64,000 bases of DNA from Typha latifolia (taxonomy: Eukaryota; Streptophyta; Magnoliopsida; Poales; Typhaceae). Position 1 is the first letter of the stretch. Every line of letters begins with the position of its first letter. The notes under the pieces are model-generated. The model was not told the origin of the DNA, did not search any database, and was given only the letters and a program-made list of their open reading frames with translations. Position numbers and translations under genes: made by a program. The stretch is from positions 2,046,001-2,110,000 of the forward strand of contig CM034105.1 in the NCBI GenBank assembly GCA_019914945.1, read 5' to 3'. Positions 1-12,300 of the stretch are shown here, piece after piece.

Positions 1-569
1 TAGTAATTAACTATAATTGTATCTTTGTAGCTGGTAAATTCATCATTAATTTGTTAATACTTTTTTTTTTTCTTGCATCAGCTAGAAACCTCAGCATGAA
101 TTTTGGTGCATCAGAGACTATGTAGTTCAGTAGCAAAAAAATGGTCTTTTAAGGTGCTACAAACAGAAGCAGAAAACTGCAAATTATGAAAATAATAACA
201 CGAAGAGCATTTTCCCCTGGTCGTACTGTGCTTTATCTCCATGCTGCTCTGTGGACTTTTTCTCAGATGTGCAGCTTGTTGTAGTTTTGTTTTTTTATAT
301 TTTCAAAGTCCTAACCACCATAAATATTTTCTTTAAATCCTATTCATATTATATTATCATCAGTTAACTTCTAGCTGAGCCAATAAGGTTTTCAGAAACC
401 TTTAAATTGACTGTTCTTATATTCCGCTTTTGGAGTTCTGTGACAATAATAGTTATTACAATCCTGCTGTACATATTATGCTTTATGCTAACTTAAAGTA
501 ATTAGTTATCAAATTCAGATCACTCTATATACAGCAGTCACTCTCTTCTAACTAGAGTCTTTTTAATAG
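1..569. other. Intron or upstream part of the At5g41620-like gene
   Basis: AT-rich sequence with no open exon I can support. By family gene structure the large 5' exon of the coiled-coil gene should lie upstream, outside the window, which would make this intron. The intron between the two visible exons (702-1631) is likewise AT-rich and holds nothing recognisable. Confidence 0.4.
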
Positions 570-3188
570 ATCCAGCCCCAAAGTTCAGGTAGTTTGAGGA
601 GGCAGGTAGCCACTTCATTGATCCAACATCATAAGTTGAATGGGAGTTGTAGTCGAGCCCTACAGCCAGTTTCTCCTGCAAGTTATAGTAGCTCAATGGA
701 GGTAACTGTGTACATGTTGTTTCTTCTTTGACTAATTGTCTATATTTCGTCTTTTGTTGTCAACTCGTTAGAATGTCCTCACTTTATGATTTGATTGAAG
801 GATATGTTGATCAGCAAATTACAAGCTATTATGATAAATAATACAGTATGTTCTAATTCAATATGCTAAATGGAGTTGCCATTCTCAACCACATTATGAG
901 TGCAATCAATGTGCATTAGTTAGATGGGATAGTAAAAATGCTATGTTTATACTAATTTAAACGTGTGCTTTCATTCTTTTTGGAACTTGTTTAAGATCGA
1001 TGTATCAATTACCAAAATTACAACTTTTGCAGCTCTCTAGGAATACAATTCTGAAAACAATACTATCAGAAAAGCATATAACAATGACTATAAAGGTTCT
1101 TCTGAATTAGAAGATGATATGGTATCTACTTTGTTAGGTCCTACTTCTTACAAGCTGGTACTAGTACTTCTTACTTAGTTATGTAGAAGTAACCAGCTAA
1201 GCAGAGGTAGTTATGTCAGAGCTTTTGTATTCATTCATAGCATAATTAATTTAGTAAAAAAATATAAATTTTGGAACTATTTCATAATTTAATGAGCTAC
1301 TGACATTGTAGTATTACTAGGTTGATTGATGTTTAAAGAAAAAAAATACTCCTGCAAGTATTCTCTAATACCTGCTTTGTTGTTCATAGTAAATGTATAT
1401 ACAATTTACATGTTCTTTGCTATATTGCCTGTTTATCTCTTTCTTTTTTCCTCATGCCAATTTAGAGACCTGAATTTTTGTTTATATTTAAGCGTCTTGC
1501 TATTATGCATGGTAGACTTGCTATTATAGTTCTATTTGCTTCCTTCATCCATTTTTCCACAACACCTCTGTGCAGACTATATTTAACTTCTGCAGTTCTG
1601 TGTACTATGGTTGTGTTTCTGCACCTGGCAGGCTGCTGCTTATAACCAAGCTATCACTCCTAGCAGTTCAACAGACCGCAAGGGAAGGCTTGGAGAGACA
1701 GGATATAACCTTAAAACATCAACAGAGTTAGTGAAAGTACTGAATCGCATTTGGAGCCTGGAAGAACAGCATGCTTCCAATGTGTCATTGGTGAAGGGAT
1801 TAAAGGTGGAATTACAGCAGGCACGAGTGCGTATTCAGGAGCTGATGCAAGAGCAGCAAGGGTATCGCTGCGAAGTGGATTCTTTGATGAAGCAAGTTTC
1901 AGAGAACAAACAGATTAGGAAGAACAAAGAGCAAGAGCGGATTAAAGCAGCAGTCCAGTCGATGCGAGATGAAATTGAAGATGAGAGACGATTGAGAAGA
2001 CGCTCTGAGAACTTGCACAGGAAGCTAGGTAAAGAGTTATCTGAAGTAAAAGCAGCATTCTTAAATGCTGCGAAAGATCTAGAGAAACAGAGGAAAGCAA
2101 ATTGCCTTCTAGTAGAACTCTGTGATGAGTTTGCAAGGGGAATTAGAAATTACGAAGAGGAAATTAGGGAGTTGAAACAAAGGTCTACAAAGGATTACGA
2201 CGATAAATTTGACCGGCTAATCGTTCATATTTCTGAAGCGTGGCTAGATGAACGAATGCAAACGCAGATAGCAGAATCTAGGGGAGATTTGGCTGAGGAA
2301 AGCACAATTACAGAGAAATTAAGGGGTGAAGTCGAATCTTTTCTTCAAGCAAGACTGTCATCTGTCTCTAAGAATAATGAAATGCACAGTAAAAATGGGA
2401 GAAGAGAAGGTTACTTGCGGCGCCAATCCCTTGAGTCTGTCCAGTTGAATGGGGCAACTGGTGCACCTTGCGATGCAGAAGATGATGATTCTGTATCCAG
2501 TGATTTGCAATGTTTTGAGCTTACGATGGATGCTGATATTGATGTGAGCCGTGAACAGTTAAACCCGCCTAATATAAATGGCACAGAAAAGCTAGATCAC
2601 ATGAGAAAATCTGATCTTATGGAGAAAAGAATGAGGTATTCTGATAGTACCATGAGTCAAAAGATGTCTAGCCTTCACATGCAATTTGGTGGCCAAATGG
2701 ATAACCCAAAGTCATGTGGTAAAAAGACACAGCTTGTAGACAGAGAACAGGAAATTAACTCTGACGCTGATGGTGAAACTGCAGGACTGAAAGCAGATCA
2801 GACTGAAATTGTTGTGTCCCATCAATCTGAAAATACTCGTACCAAGGAAAGTGATGGCACATTGAAGTGCCATTTGGAAATTTCTGAATGTCGCAATGTT
2901 CATCATGGTGGCGCTCAGGGGAAAGAGTCTCAAAGTCACTCATCATGGATGAGTCAATTTGGTGAAGGAGCTGCTTCCAGAGATGCATTGAATCTTTCTA
3001 GCCCAGTACAGAAGTGGAATAACCAGCGAGCAGCTTCAGATATCAAGATATCTGAATGTTCCTTAAAATTGCAAGGAGGTGTTAAAGAGAACAGTTTAAA
3101 GGCAAAATTACTGGAAGCAAGGTTAGAGGGTCGGCATGCTCGCTTAAAAGCCTCAACAGGTTCCTCAGTCAACAGAATAAGAGAATGA
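570..3188 (+). CDS. Coiled-coil protein, At5g41620-like (3' part only)
   Basis: Last two coding exons, 570-701 and 1632-3188, with the N-terminus upstream of the window or unseen. The first encodes a stretch with VATSLIQHH and RALQPVSPASYSSSME and ends at a GTAACT donor. The second starts in phase 0 after CACCTGGCAG and reads AAAYNQAITPSSS, so the junction restores the family block SPASYxSSME-AxYNxAxTPSSS. Then come KVLNRIWSLEEQ, about 150 residues of charged heptad-like coiled coil (roughly 1735-2190), a long polar Ser/Asp-rich region, and the C-terminal block SLKAKLLEARLEGRHARLK. These are hallmarks of the plant family often annotated 'intracellular protein transporter USO1-like' (At5g41620, At1g50660, At3g11590). 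No enzyme domain is visible and the cellular role is unknown. The exon start at 570 (after TAATAG) is preferred; 576 or 589 are alternatives. The gene is convergent with the next one. Confidence 0.88.
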
Positions 3189-3842
3189 CCATTTGGTGGA
3201 TCTTGATGCATATGTTGTTTAATTTCTCAGTTTCCTACATACTCTTAAGGGTGCCCTTGAAGTTGAAATGCTGCAGTGTTCTCTGTTTGGCTTCTTTCCC
3301 CTGTAGTTCTCTCAATTTTGTATATCTTGGTTATCTATCTGTTTGGCTTCTTTTCCTTGTACTTCTCCCACTTTTGTATATTACGAGCCCAAATATGCAA
3401 AAGACTACTTAGTTCTACTTTTTCTTGCCAAGATAGTTTTAGACTTTAACTTCTTGTACAGTGTTGAAGACTTAGTATATGGCTCTCTTATTGGAATATC
3501 GATTATCTCAGTGATCAAATCTTTCTCTTCCAGTTATAGTTAGTCCAATCAATTAGTATAATCTTGAGATGCTGGCAATTATGCCTTGATATACAGAAAG
3601 TGGTCTTTAATGCTGTTCTTTGCAACAGCTGACATGAGCAGGTGTCTCCCAAAATTTTTGCAGTTAGCCGCTCCGCTGGAGTCCAACTAAAATATCTAAT
3701 CCATTTCCAAGGTTTGATCAACAACTAATTCATGTCCTTGTATGAATGTTCTAATGGTAGAGGTTGCAGCCTTGTGATGCATGCTGAGCATATCATAACA
3801 GAAAAGATTCTCTATCGAAGTGAGATAACTTCATTCTTTACA
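3189..3842. other. Convergent 3' flanks, no gene
   Basis: Spacer between two genes that converge. It contains a local repetition near 3290-3375 (a CTGTTTGGCTTCTTT-like phrase occurs twice about 60 bp apart) and T-rich 3'-UTR-like sequence. No coding exon is supported. Confidence 0.5.
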
Positions 3843-5477
3843 TCAAGAGCTTTTCTGCAAGATCATGGGAAGAACAAGTGATATGTTGCCATTTTTTGGG
3901 TTGCCTCTGAATATGGTCATTGTTTCTTCATCCAGATCAATCAGCACAGTGCATAAAGTGTATAGAGTTGGACCTGATTTTTGCCCACGAAATGGGTTCA
4001 GTAAGCTTACTCAATGCAGTCTAAAGGGAGTTGCTATTGAACCTGAAAAAATAAAACTTTCCTTAAAACATATCACCTGTCATGAAAATTGGGTATTCTT
4101 CATCTGCAGAATCTCCAAGTACTTGGAGCGCTTTTTCTTTTGAGCATGCTGAAAGTGTCGCTGCTCGCTTATGTCTACTAAAGGAGTTCTTATCTTGCAT
4201 CTTCACTTAAAAAACAATGAATTTACATAAAAAATTTCCATCTCAGTGTTCTATTTTTGATGTGTTGATACTATTGTTTGAAGTTTACCTGCTGTACTTG
4301 AAGATGGAGATACATGTTCGCATGGAAGAAAGGTGTTGCCCCTGCTTCATGAACCGAGTAGCGGTTGCGAGAGGCTGTCTCGATGTTCAGAATCCTTCTG
4401 CTTCTTGTATCTACCAAATTATAGCTATGACCAACTGAAACATTTGGGAGACGAATTCTCTGCGTGAAGAAATGAGAGACAAATTGTGAGTAAATTGATG
4501 TTGCTGACACTAGGAAGAAGAATTCTCTTACATCCATTGCATCATCAAGGCCAGTCGCTTCTAAGAGATCTCGAGATATGAAGTTTCGACCGATACCTCC
4601 TGCTGCAATTTCCTCATTGATTGGAGGCACAGAATTAAGTGTAAACGCCTGACGAATCGACATTGAGGATCTCAAGAATTTGTCTCACACCATGTAATGC
4701 TACTTAAAAAGGAAGAAACTGCAGATGTTACCAGTCCATGGCTGTTGAATCCAAATGCACAGCTTGGGAGCTCGCCTGCATATGTGTAAGCAGTGAATGA
4801 CAGTCCATTCTGCAGTTTAGCCCTCACCAAATAGCTGCCACATTGCAACCAGCATTAAAATTCTAGCAATATATATATATAGGTTTTGATTGTGTTTTCT
4901 TAAGATCAATGCACTAAGAAGGCCTAGAATTTACGTGTGACCGACCAACGCTACATTAGCATCTTCGTTATGTGCAGCGATGGCCATGGAGTCATTTACG
5001 ACAAGAACATCGGAACAATCATCATCGATGACTTCTTCTGGCACCCCGACCTTCAGAATAAAAGGTAGTATCTCTTTCCGAAAATTCAGCAGCATTATCT
5101 GGACAGAAACATTGGGTGCTAATTTGATACTTGATATATATATTACTGCTACTATGTGCAAGGTTCAGTTCAGTGCTGCTTACATGTAGGAATGGGACTC
5201 CGCTGCCTTGTGCAGTCCCTAGCAGTTCATCCCAGTACTTTGGATATCTCTGGCTATTAGCGGTTTGGAGTGCTTGAATAAGTGGCTTAGCTTCACAGGT
5301 GTGAGCAAAAGGGAGGAGCTGCTCCTGGAGGATGAGGTCTGTGTCGACTCTGCTCCTGATCAAACTGGAGAACCTCTTCCCTATCAGGAAACCCAAATGG
5401 AAGGCTTCTTCGCATGGCCCGACGTCGAAAATTTCCAGTGTCTTCTCCTTCGAGACATCCATGTCCGAAGCCAGCAT
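3843..5477 (-). CDS. Peptidase C45 / acyl-CoA:6-APA acyltransferase-like Ntn hydrolase
   Basis: Seven exons on the minus strand: 5184-5477, 4935-5098, 4732-4834, 4532-4648, 4289-4459, 4077-4200, 3843-3973. All introns are GT-AG and phases close, giving 367 aa from the first ATG (5477) or 362 aa from the ATG at 5462, which has the better context. Family landmarks in order: FDVGPCEEAFHLGFLIGKRF near the N-terminus; YWDELLGTAQGSGVPFLH; LLNFRKEILPF; DDDCSDVLVV followed by AAHNEDA; FTAYTYAGELPSCAFGFNS; NSVPP and GGIGRNFISRDLLEA; SVGHSYNLVDTRSR; HEAGATPFFHANMYLHL; VLGDSADEEYPIFM; and LYTLCTVLIDLDEETMTIF. The Cys of the DDDCSD motif is the expected N-terminal nucleophile exposed by self-cleavage. 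The family relates to fungal isopenicillin-N acyltransferase; the plant substrate is unknown to me. The last exon ends in QKSS then TGA at 3843-3845. Confidence 0.92.
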
Positions 5478-6681
5478 GAGCCTCACACTCCTGGCAATGG
5501 AGACTAGTCACCACCTTATCTTGGAGTTGCCTTACAGCTATTCTATACCTAGTTATAAGTTCATTGGCCTGGCCCACCCCGGCTTCAGGTCCAAGGCTAC
5601 CAAAAATAAGTAAATCAAGAAAAAAAAAAAGGAAAATAGAAAACCCCTGGCTTCTATCGAAGGAAGCGGCAAAGTCCGGCAGGCGTAGGTTGGCAACTCG
5701 GCCTTATTAATACTCCTCCTTACTTCGTCGTTCTTCCTTTAAACCTCCTTTTGCCATCAAAACCCCTGGGAGAGGAACTTTACTCGGGAATATTGTATTC
5801 CGTTAAACCTCATATTAAAGTCTTCTTTACCACTCTATGCCTAGAGTCTATTGATCTTCCTCGAGGAAGATATATCAAGTGGTGAGCTGCTTATTACTCC
5901 AAAAATACTATGGTAATTTTATTTTCTATTGCGATCTATGCAAATGTATATAATGTTTCTTACTATACAAACTATAAATGTGTTTTAGTTTACAACAATT
6001 GAATGTTCATACTAGGTGCTTGTTACTTATGGTGACTCTTCTTGAATGCCAAATGCATTTTCCATCTTTTTTGTTATAGTATTGGTTATGTTAAACTGAA
6101 AAAAGTAGTTTTTTTTTAAATTTGTCATCCATGTGACCAACCAAAACTTCTACTCATTTTGATGAACCTAATGGTTTGAGGCCTGATGAGTCTACAACAT
6201 TACAACATCGTCCGATTAATAAGAAAGAGATGCTATGTTTTGAGAAGATTAGGTAGGTGAGCTGCTCTTTTTGACTCTCTTGAATTGTGAAACATAATCA
6301 GAGAAGACAAAGGGGTTATACTATTTATTGTTAAAATTTATTAGAGAAATTGGTGAGTTACTATACTGATTGGAAGTATAGGTTCATGTGCAATGAATTG
6401 CTTTCAGTAAGAGCGAATTATTCTCAGGTCAGCGTTTCTACACTTGGGTGTTCATCACTTTGAGAGCAATTCGCTTTGTAAATAACTTACTCCTCTAAGA
6501 ATTTTAAAACTCAAATATTACTCGATGTGAATAGAAATTGGCAGTACAAGTACAATATGGTGGTTATAAACCATAGAGTTTTGTATAATCCCATTAATTG
6601 CATGTTTTACGAACTTATAGGTCATTACTTATATTGTCATACACATATGATATGAATACAAGCTGCTTATCCAATCGGTTG
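5478..6681. other. Spacer: C45-like gene promoter and GDSL 3' flank
   Basis: Intergenic DNA upstream of the C45-like gene and downstream of the GDSL gene, both on the minus strand. The part at 5640-5800 is relatively GC-rich and may be promoter or 5' leader of the C45-like gene. The rest is AT-rich with no supportable exon, RNA gene or repeat family. Confidence 0.4.
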
Positions 6682-8255
6682 CTAGTGGCAAAGTGTAGAG
6701 AGATTGAAAGGTGGATTGGTATACGAGTCTTTGAGCACAGCCATTGTGATGAGCTTGTTTGCAGCTTCAGTGGCATGGATTCCATCCCAACTCACATAGT
6801 TTTCTGGATCTGCGCAAGCTTCTGCAGTAACATTTTGGCCATTGATTACTTTGCTATTCCCACAGAAAACCTCCTGGTTAAAGTTATGCTCACCCCCACC
6901 ATATCCACAGCACGATTTGATTCCATATCGCAGCCCTGAAAGAACAAAGATGGATAGTATATTAGCACATATAATCTCATTAGATGAGAGATGATCAAGG
7001 AGCTTACCGTGGTCTTTGGGATGCTGGAAGAGCCCAAGCTTCACAGAGTGGGTGTCTACATATATGATTGAGGCATCTGGGAGCATCTCTCTGGTTTGAT
7101 GCAGGGCAACATTCAACATATTGTTGTAATCCACCACTGCATTGTTAATTGAAATCATGCAACCATACACATCCAAATCTGAGGCACTGGGAGAGAGCTC
7201 TGTCAGGAATGAAGGATAGCACCCAACTGGTGCAAGGTTGAACACCATGAAGTTGCGACCTCCCATGTCATATAAATCCTGCATCCAATTAGTCCAAGAG
7301 ATCGATAAAAGTTATAGTTGAATGATGCAATGGCTTTTGAAAGATTCTTAGAGTTAGTAAAGTAATATTTAAGACTTAACTAACCTTTATTGTCCAAGAG
7401 ATTTGGTTGACCACCTGAGAAAGAGATTGTTTGACTTCTTCTGACCCAATGGATTTCAGATTAGAAGTGAAATCGTTCTGACCAATGTCTATGGTGTAAA
7501 GTGCATCACTGAAGATGGAGGTAGAAGGAAGATATCCTGTAGGAATATGATTCAAATCATTATAAGATGATTCTTTTTTTTTAGCTAACAGTTTCTAAAC
7601 TGAAATGCTAAATTGGGTTCTCCCTGAATATTCTTTGCTTTTACCGTTTTGTCTAGGGAGACGTATACATAAAAGAGAAGGGTTGGTGCATGAGGTTTTA
7701 GGAGCAAACCAAGTTTTTTAGAGGTAAGGGCTTGAGCCTTGAGTTGCTTGATTTGGTTGAGCTGAATTGCCAAGGAGAAAGGACTGATCCCAGAGACGAA
7801 AAGCGAGGTGTTCGGCAAAAGAACGGTAGACGCCAACGTCGCAAAGTTGGCTCCATGTCTGAAATCCGAGCCAATTGACCGGAGATAAGGGCTAAGGAAT
7901 GGAAGCCCAAGAGCTTGAGCTGCAGTCACAAGAGAAAAAAGAAAACGCTATCAAACATCTTATTCTTGTGCATTCCAGTTACTTAACGACAGTGAGAGGA
8001 TCATTGCCAATTACCTAAGAAATCAATGACAAGCCTGCCGTCCGAAGCACGGCCGGACAGTCTCTTGAAGTAGGTCATGCCGAACGGGCCGTGCTGCGCG
8101 GGGAAAGCCGCCCAGAATCCGCCGGTATCGGAGTTCGAATCACCGAAGTTGAAGATGGCCGGAAATTTGCATTTGGCTTCAGCTAATGGCCCAGAAGGAG
8201 CCAAGATCAGCAAGATCAAAAAGGCCCACATTGCGGAAACCAACCCTCCAGCCAT
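6682..8255 (-). CDS. Secreted GDSL esterase/lipase
   Basis: Five exons on the minus strand: 8015-8255, 7710-7919, 7385-7536, 7008-7278, 6682-6935, in phase throughout and coding for 375 aa, typical of plant SGNH hydrolases. An N-terminal hydrophobic segment (MAGGLVSAMWAFLILLILA) is a signal peptide, so the product should enter the secretory pathway. Block I is FNFGDSNSDTGG with the nucleophile Ser; then GANFATLAST, DIGQNDFT, VFNLAPVGCYPSF and the terminal block WDGIHATEAAN with the catalytic Asp and His. It most resembles the plant clade that includes alpha-L-fucosidase/esterase-type enzymes; the substrate cannot be told. The second intron uses a weak donor (CTTG|GTTTGC), chosen because it is the only one that keeps frame and gives KKLGYLPSTSIFSDALYT across the junction. 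A TATA box lies about 65 bp upstream. Confidence 0.94.
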
Positions 8256-8318
8256 TAGTCTTGGGAGGAAATCAAAGGAAATAAGAAGAGTGTGTAATGA
8301 AGAGGGGCTCGAACTCGC

Positions 8319-8326
8319 GTTATATA
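8319..8326 (-). promoter_or_regulatory. TATA box of the GDSL gene
   Basis: TATATAAC on the minus strand, about 65 bp upstream of the GDSL start codon at 8255, a normal distance for a short plant leader. Position and sequence are the only evidence. Confidence 0.6.
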
Positions 8327-8787
8327 CAAGTGTCGGCAGAGAATTGTCAGCACCGAAATTAATGAAGGATACGCCTGTCAGGGCCTTTCGTTCTGGTACA
8401 AGACAAGTTGATTGAGTGGGTAAATAGAGAAGGTCACATGTCACATGTGTCAGAATAGGAAGGAAATCTTGATGCCATTCGAGTGACAAACTTCTCATAG
8501 ATGTAACCGTGCTTTGTCTTTATGCTCTTTTGTGACCCGTGTGCCTTGTATTTATTTGCTGGATAGGATATTGCAGCATAGGTTGTCAGTTTTTAAGGGA
8601 CTTTGGATCCTCTCTCATGATTCAAAAGGTCTCTATTATCGCAATGCTCAATTGTACGATTGATTATAATTGCCACAATAATGTCGATCATTTGTGGAAG
8701 CCTCCTGCAGTTTCCGTTTTCTTTAAGATTGGGCCCAAGCCTTGCTTACAATTGGAATGTTTGAAGACATGACCACTCTTTAAGAGG

Positions 8788-8880
8788 GTACACTGTTCTA
8801 TGGAAAAGGTACACTGTACACTGTACACTGAACACTGTACTATGGAAAAGGTACACTGTACACTGTACACTGTACTATGG
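8788..8880. repeat. Tandem GTACACT heptamer repeat in a higher-order array
   Basis: The heptamer GTACACT (or ACTGTAC) is repeated many times. It is organised in three successive blocks, each opening GGTACACTG and closing CTATGGAA (starts near 8788, 8808 and 8850). The blocks differ in heptamer number, which points to unequal slippage of a nested repeat. It lies between the GDSL promoter and the V-ATPase E gene. Confidence 0.85.
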
Positions 8881-9355
8881 AATGTGGATTAAGAGGGTCT
8901 AAATCCAAAACGTGTTGTAAGTATAACATGTCTTTATGCCAATTTCTAGGACCAGAAACTTTATTGGTAAGAAACCGAAGTTGTTTACAGCTGAGCAATT
9001 TCAACACAAAATGAACAGGAACTCATTCTCATTTTTCACCCATGTATATGGCACCTCTATGGTAACACTTTATTGGTTTCACAATATTACATGAGAAGTC
9101 CATCTTGCTTCCAACATTCGCACGCAGTGTGTTTCAGTAATATGTCAATAGAAATACAAATTGTTTTGCTTGGCATATCAAGAATGTCTTGAACTAACTT
9201 TTTTTCCCTCAAATGTTAAAACTCGCTAATAACAGCAGAATGGAATCGGCTGCAGAAGCAAGTCATGAAATTTGTAATACCCAAAACATCAAGATAATCA
9301 AAGTAGACACCAAATAGTAGTTCCTCGTTGCCGCATCATTTGTTAGCGCCAAACA

Positions 9356-12300
9356 TCAAGCAATGACCTGACTAAAGAGACTCCTACGAATCTGCAAGAG
9401 AATAGTAGAAAATTAACGTCATGATAAAAGTTGTTAAGATGAATAGGTTAACAAAATTATCCGATTGAACTAAATGTTTCTTAGTATGCATTTATTAACC
9501 TCATAATGAAGATCAGCTGTCTATACAAAATATCACTGATAAATTCAAATACACGGACACACACACAAGTAGTGGAGAAGCATGACCAAGCACCTACTGG
9601 TAGCTATTTTTCCCAAGTTAAAACTATCAATGGTACAAGAGCAAATGGAACTGGACAACACCTAGAGTATCATACATTAATTGTAAAGGTTACTATCCCT
9701 ATCTCAAGCGGATTAATTATAACTATTCTCGATAAAAATCACAGCATGTGAATTAAAGAAACATTATGCTTATTAGATTTAGCCTTTTTATATAAAAATA
9801 ATATATTCAATTTACATTTAACATCAAACAATTTCTCTATTAACAATCTGACTTATCTTTTTTTCAGGAAAAAGAAGAATATTTATTTAACCGCCAACTG
9901 TTGTTACTTGCCAGCTGTCACAGTTTTGACTCATCTGGTGCAACAATGTGCTGGCTGTGGTGATGGAGAATAAGATATAGATTGTTAGTGGCAACCAAGG
10001 GGAGAGATAAACACGAGAAAGACAGAGAGTCGAGAAGATGGAAAAGGAGAAAGATATGGCTACTGTGCTGGTAGTAGTTACACTTTAGAGAGATGACTAC
10101 TGTTGATAATTATGCTGGTGGAGAGTAAATGACTGAGGTAGTGAGGGCAAGAAGATTGTCTGCTGCTTGGAGGAGATAAAAGGGGAGAAAGATGTAAAAA
10201 AACAAATGATGATGACTCTGGTGACATGAATGGAGACGAAGGCGGCGAAAGTGTTAGACGCTGTAACAAGAAGGGAGCAAAGAGAAGGAAAAGTAGGGAA
10301 AAGATAGGTGAGAAAAGCTGTGCCAGTGATCACAGTGGTGATCGTGGACACTGCTGATGGCTGTAGTTGGATAGAATATGAGAAGCAAATTTATCATTTA
10401 CAGTCGTTTAATAGAATATCTGTAGCATAATTTCTCCATCAACAATTAAAAGTTAGTAGGTTTTGCCAATGTATTTGAAAAATAACTGTGTTACAAATAG
10501 TGAAGAAGTTAGTTTTTAGTCATGAATATTCGACTATTGAGTGGACTGCCGCTCTTTCGTTTTTTTTTTTTCTTTTGTCCAGATAAGTTAAACAAGCAGC
10601 GGATTCCCTAGCTTGAAGGATATCTGTGGAGGAATCAAAGTTCATTAACTGTATCCAACTTATTATATTTATATTTCCTCCCATTTGTACCCAATAGAAA
10701 GTAACTAAATTATTTCTGTTGAAAGAGGAATCGATGAGAAGTAAAAGAAGATAGTAGGCACCTCTGGCAATTTTCGTCGCAAAACTAAATCAAGCCTTGC
10801 ATCAAGTGTGTTTTCACAGACAATCTTTCCATCTCGTGAAGCCAAGACAATTCCCCCAGAGCTGAACCATAAACATTTGTCATCAGTAAAGATCATTTCC
10901 AGTTCCATGATTTATCCAGTAAACAAAAAAAATTGGCAATTTTATCAAAGTAAAATGGAGCTCTTGAGTACTAAGATATGAATTTAAGTAACAAACAACC
11001 AGACAATACTGCAACAGTAGGTAAACATGCATATCATTCACCAGCACAGATTTATTAAGCAATTGATTCCACAAGACAGAGATAATATTAGAGACATTGA
11101 ATAAAATATTAACTGTTTAGCCAAATCGTAATTTTAGGAAAAGGCTTGGATGACGATTAATATAATTATGACCTACCATCTATCCATGCAGAAAAACTTT
11201 TCGTATCTCTCTGTCAAACATTTGGTGCAGAATTTTAAAGTTTGATTATGAACCCATTATAAGATTGGTGTGAAGTCTAATACAATCCACACTACATAAA
11301 TAAGTATAGCCATACTTGGAAGTGATATAAAAGAAAATGACTATGCAATATGTATTTATGAATTATCAAATATCATCCACAGCACATAGTGCACTCTGCT
11401 ATAACAGGTCAGTCGAAGTCCTTTGAGCTGCTAACAAAATAATCATAATCAAGTTATAACATATACAGCAAGTCCTCAGAAACCTAACCAAATAATATTT
11501 GGAAATGCTTAATATATCAAAATGGAAAAGAAAAGCATGAAGCAATATAAGCTTGCAATATGCCCTACAATAACAAACTTATAAGTTATAACCATCTCCT
11601 GCTAGAAGATTTTAAAAATCAATATAAGAATAGATCTTAGTATTTTACATTTTACTGAGATGAGAAATGTTACCAAGAAGGTCCATGAGCATAATAATGG
11701 CTATGAGCAGGTGGCAGATAAACATGACTGTCAATTACTATATCTGGAGAATAGACGTTTGCTTTTTTGGCATACTCGTCTTTTGCTGAATCCAAAACGG
11801 ACTCCACAAGATCAACATCATCCCTCTGACAGCGCAACAATAGAGCTGGCTCCTTTAGTCGCAGCAAGCTCTGAAAAGTTAATTTTGCATCAGCTGTGAC
11901 GTGTATAAGCTACTCAACTAGAAACAAAAAAAATAAATAGTGCGTATTTCTGTGTGTGCTATTATTTTATTGGTTAGTAATTTTTAAAGTATATCGATGT
12001 ATGATGAAGCCATAGGTTATCCAGATGATATGTTGATAGTGATCCAAGCTATAACCAGACAAAAATCAAAATCTATATACGGCTAGACTTGTACAGGGAA
12101 GCAGCTTTCAGGCAGATAATATCCAACACAATTCCACTTCTACATGTATCATTAAGGAACATATTTGATAGTACAACAATAAAGTGACAGTTGACCACAA
12201 AGTTCTTTGTTTTATCTTTCAGACCTGCACGATCAATTCTTTGAGAAGTTTCTTGTAAGCAAGGTGATCTTGGCAGACATGCAAGAGCTCTTTCATAGCT

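Larger units (their letters stand above)
8256..9355. other. Spacer upstream of GDSL gene
   Basis: Promoter and leader of the GDSL gene (8256 to about 8500), a heptamer repeat block (8788-8880), and then the 3' flank of the V-ATPase E gene. No further gene is supported. Confidence 0.45.

Noticed and set aside
3515..3724. Segment reading LTAKILGDT considered as the last exon of the C45-like gene
   Set aside because: The true LGDSADEEYPIF and C-terminal exons were found at 4077-4200 and 3843-3973 with correct phases, so this match is chance.
7585..7709. Extending GDSL exon 2 through LGLLLKPHAPTLLF
   Set aside because: The only donor there (ACG|GTAAAA) is in the wrong phase for exon 3; the GTTTGC donor at 7709 restores frame and family sequence.
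8788..8880. Short regular repeats considered as a CRISPR-like array
   Set aside because: The repeats are contiguous heptamers without unique spacers in a plant genome; simple tandem repeat.
10078..10351. Ser/Leu-rich open frames in the last V-ATPase E intron
   Set aside because: They come from a purine-rich tract and lie wholly inside a well-supported intron.
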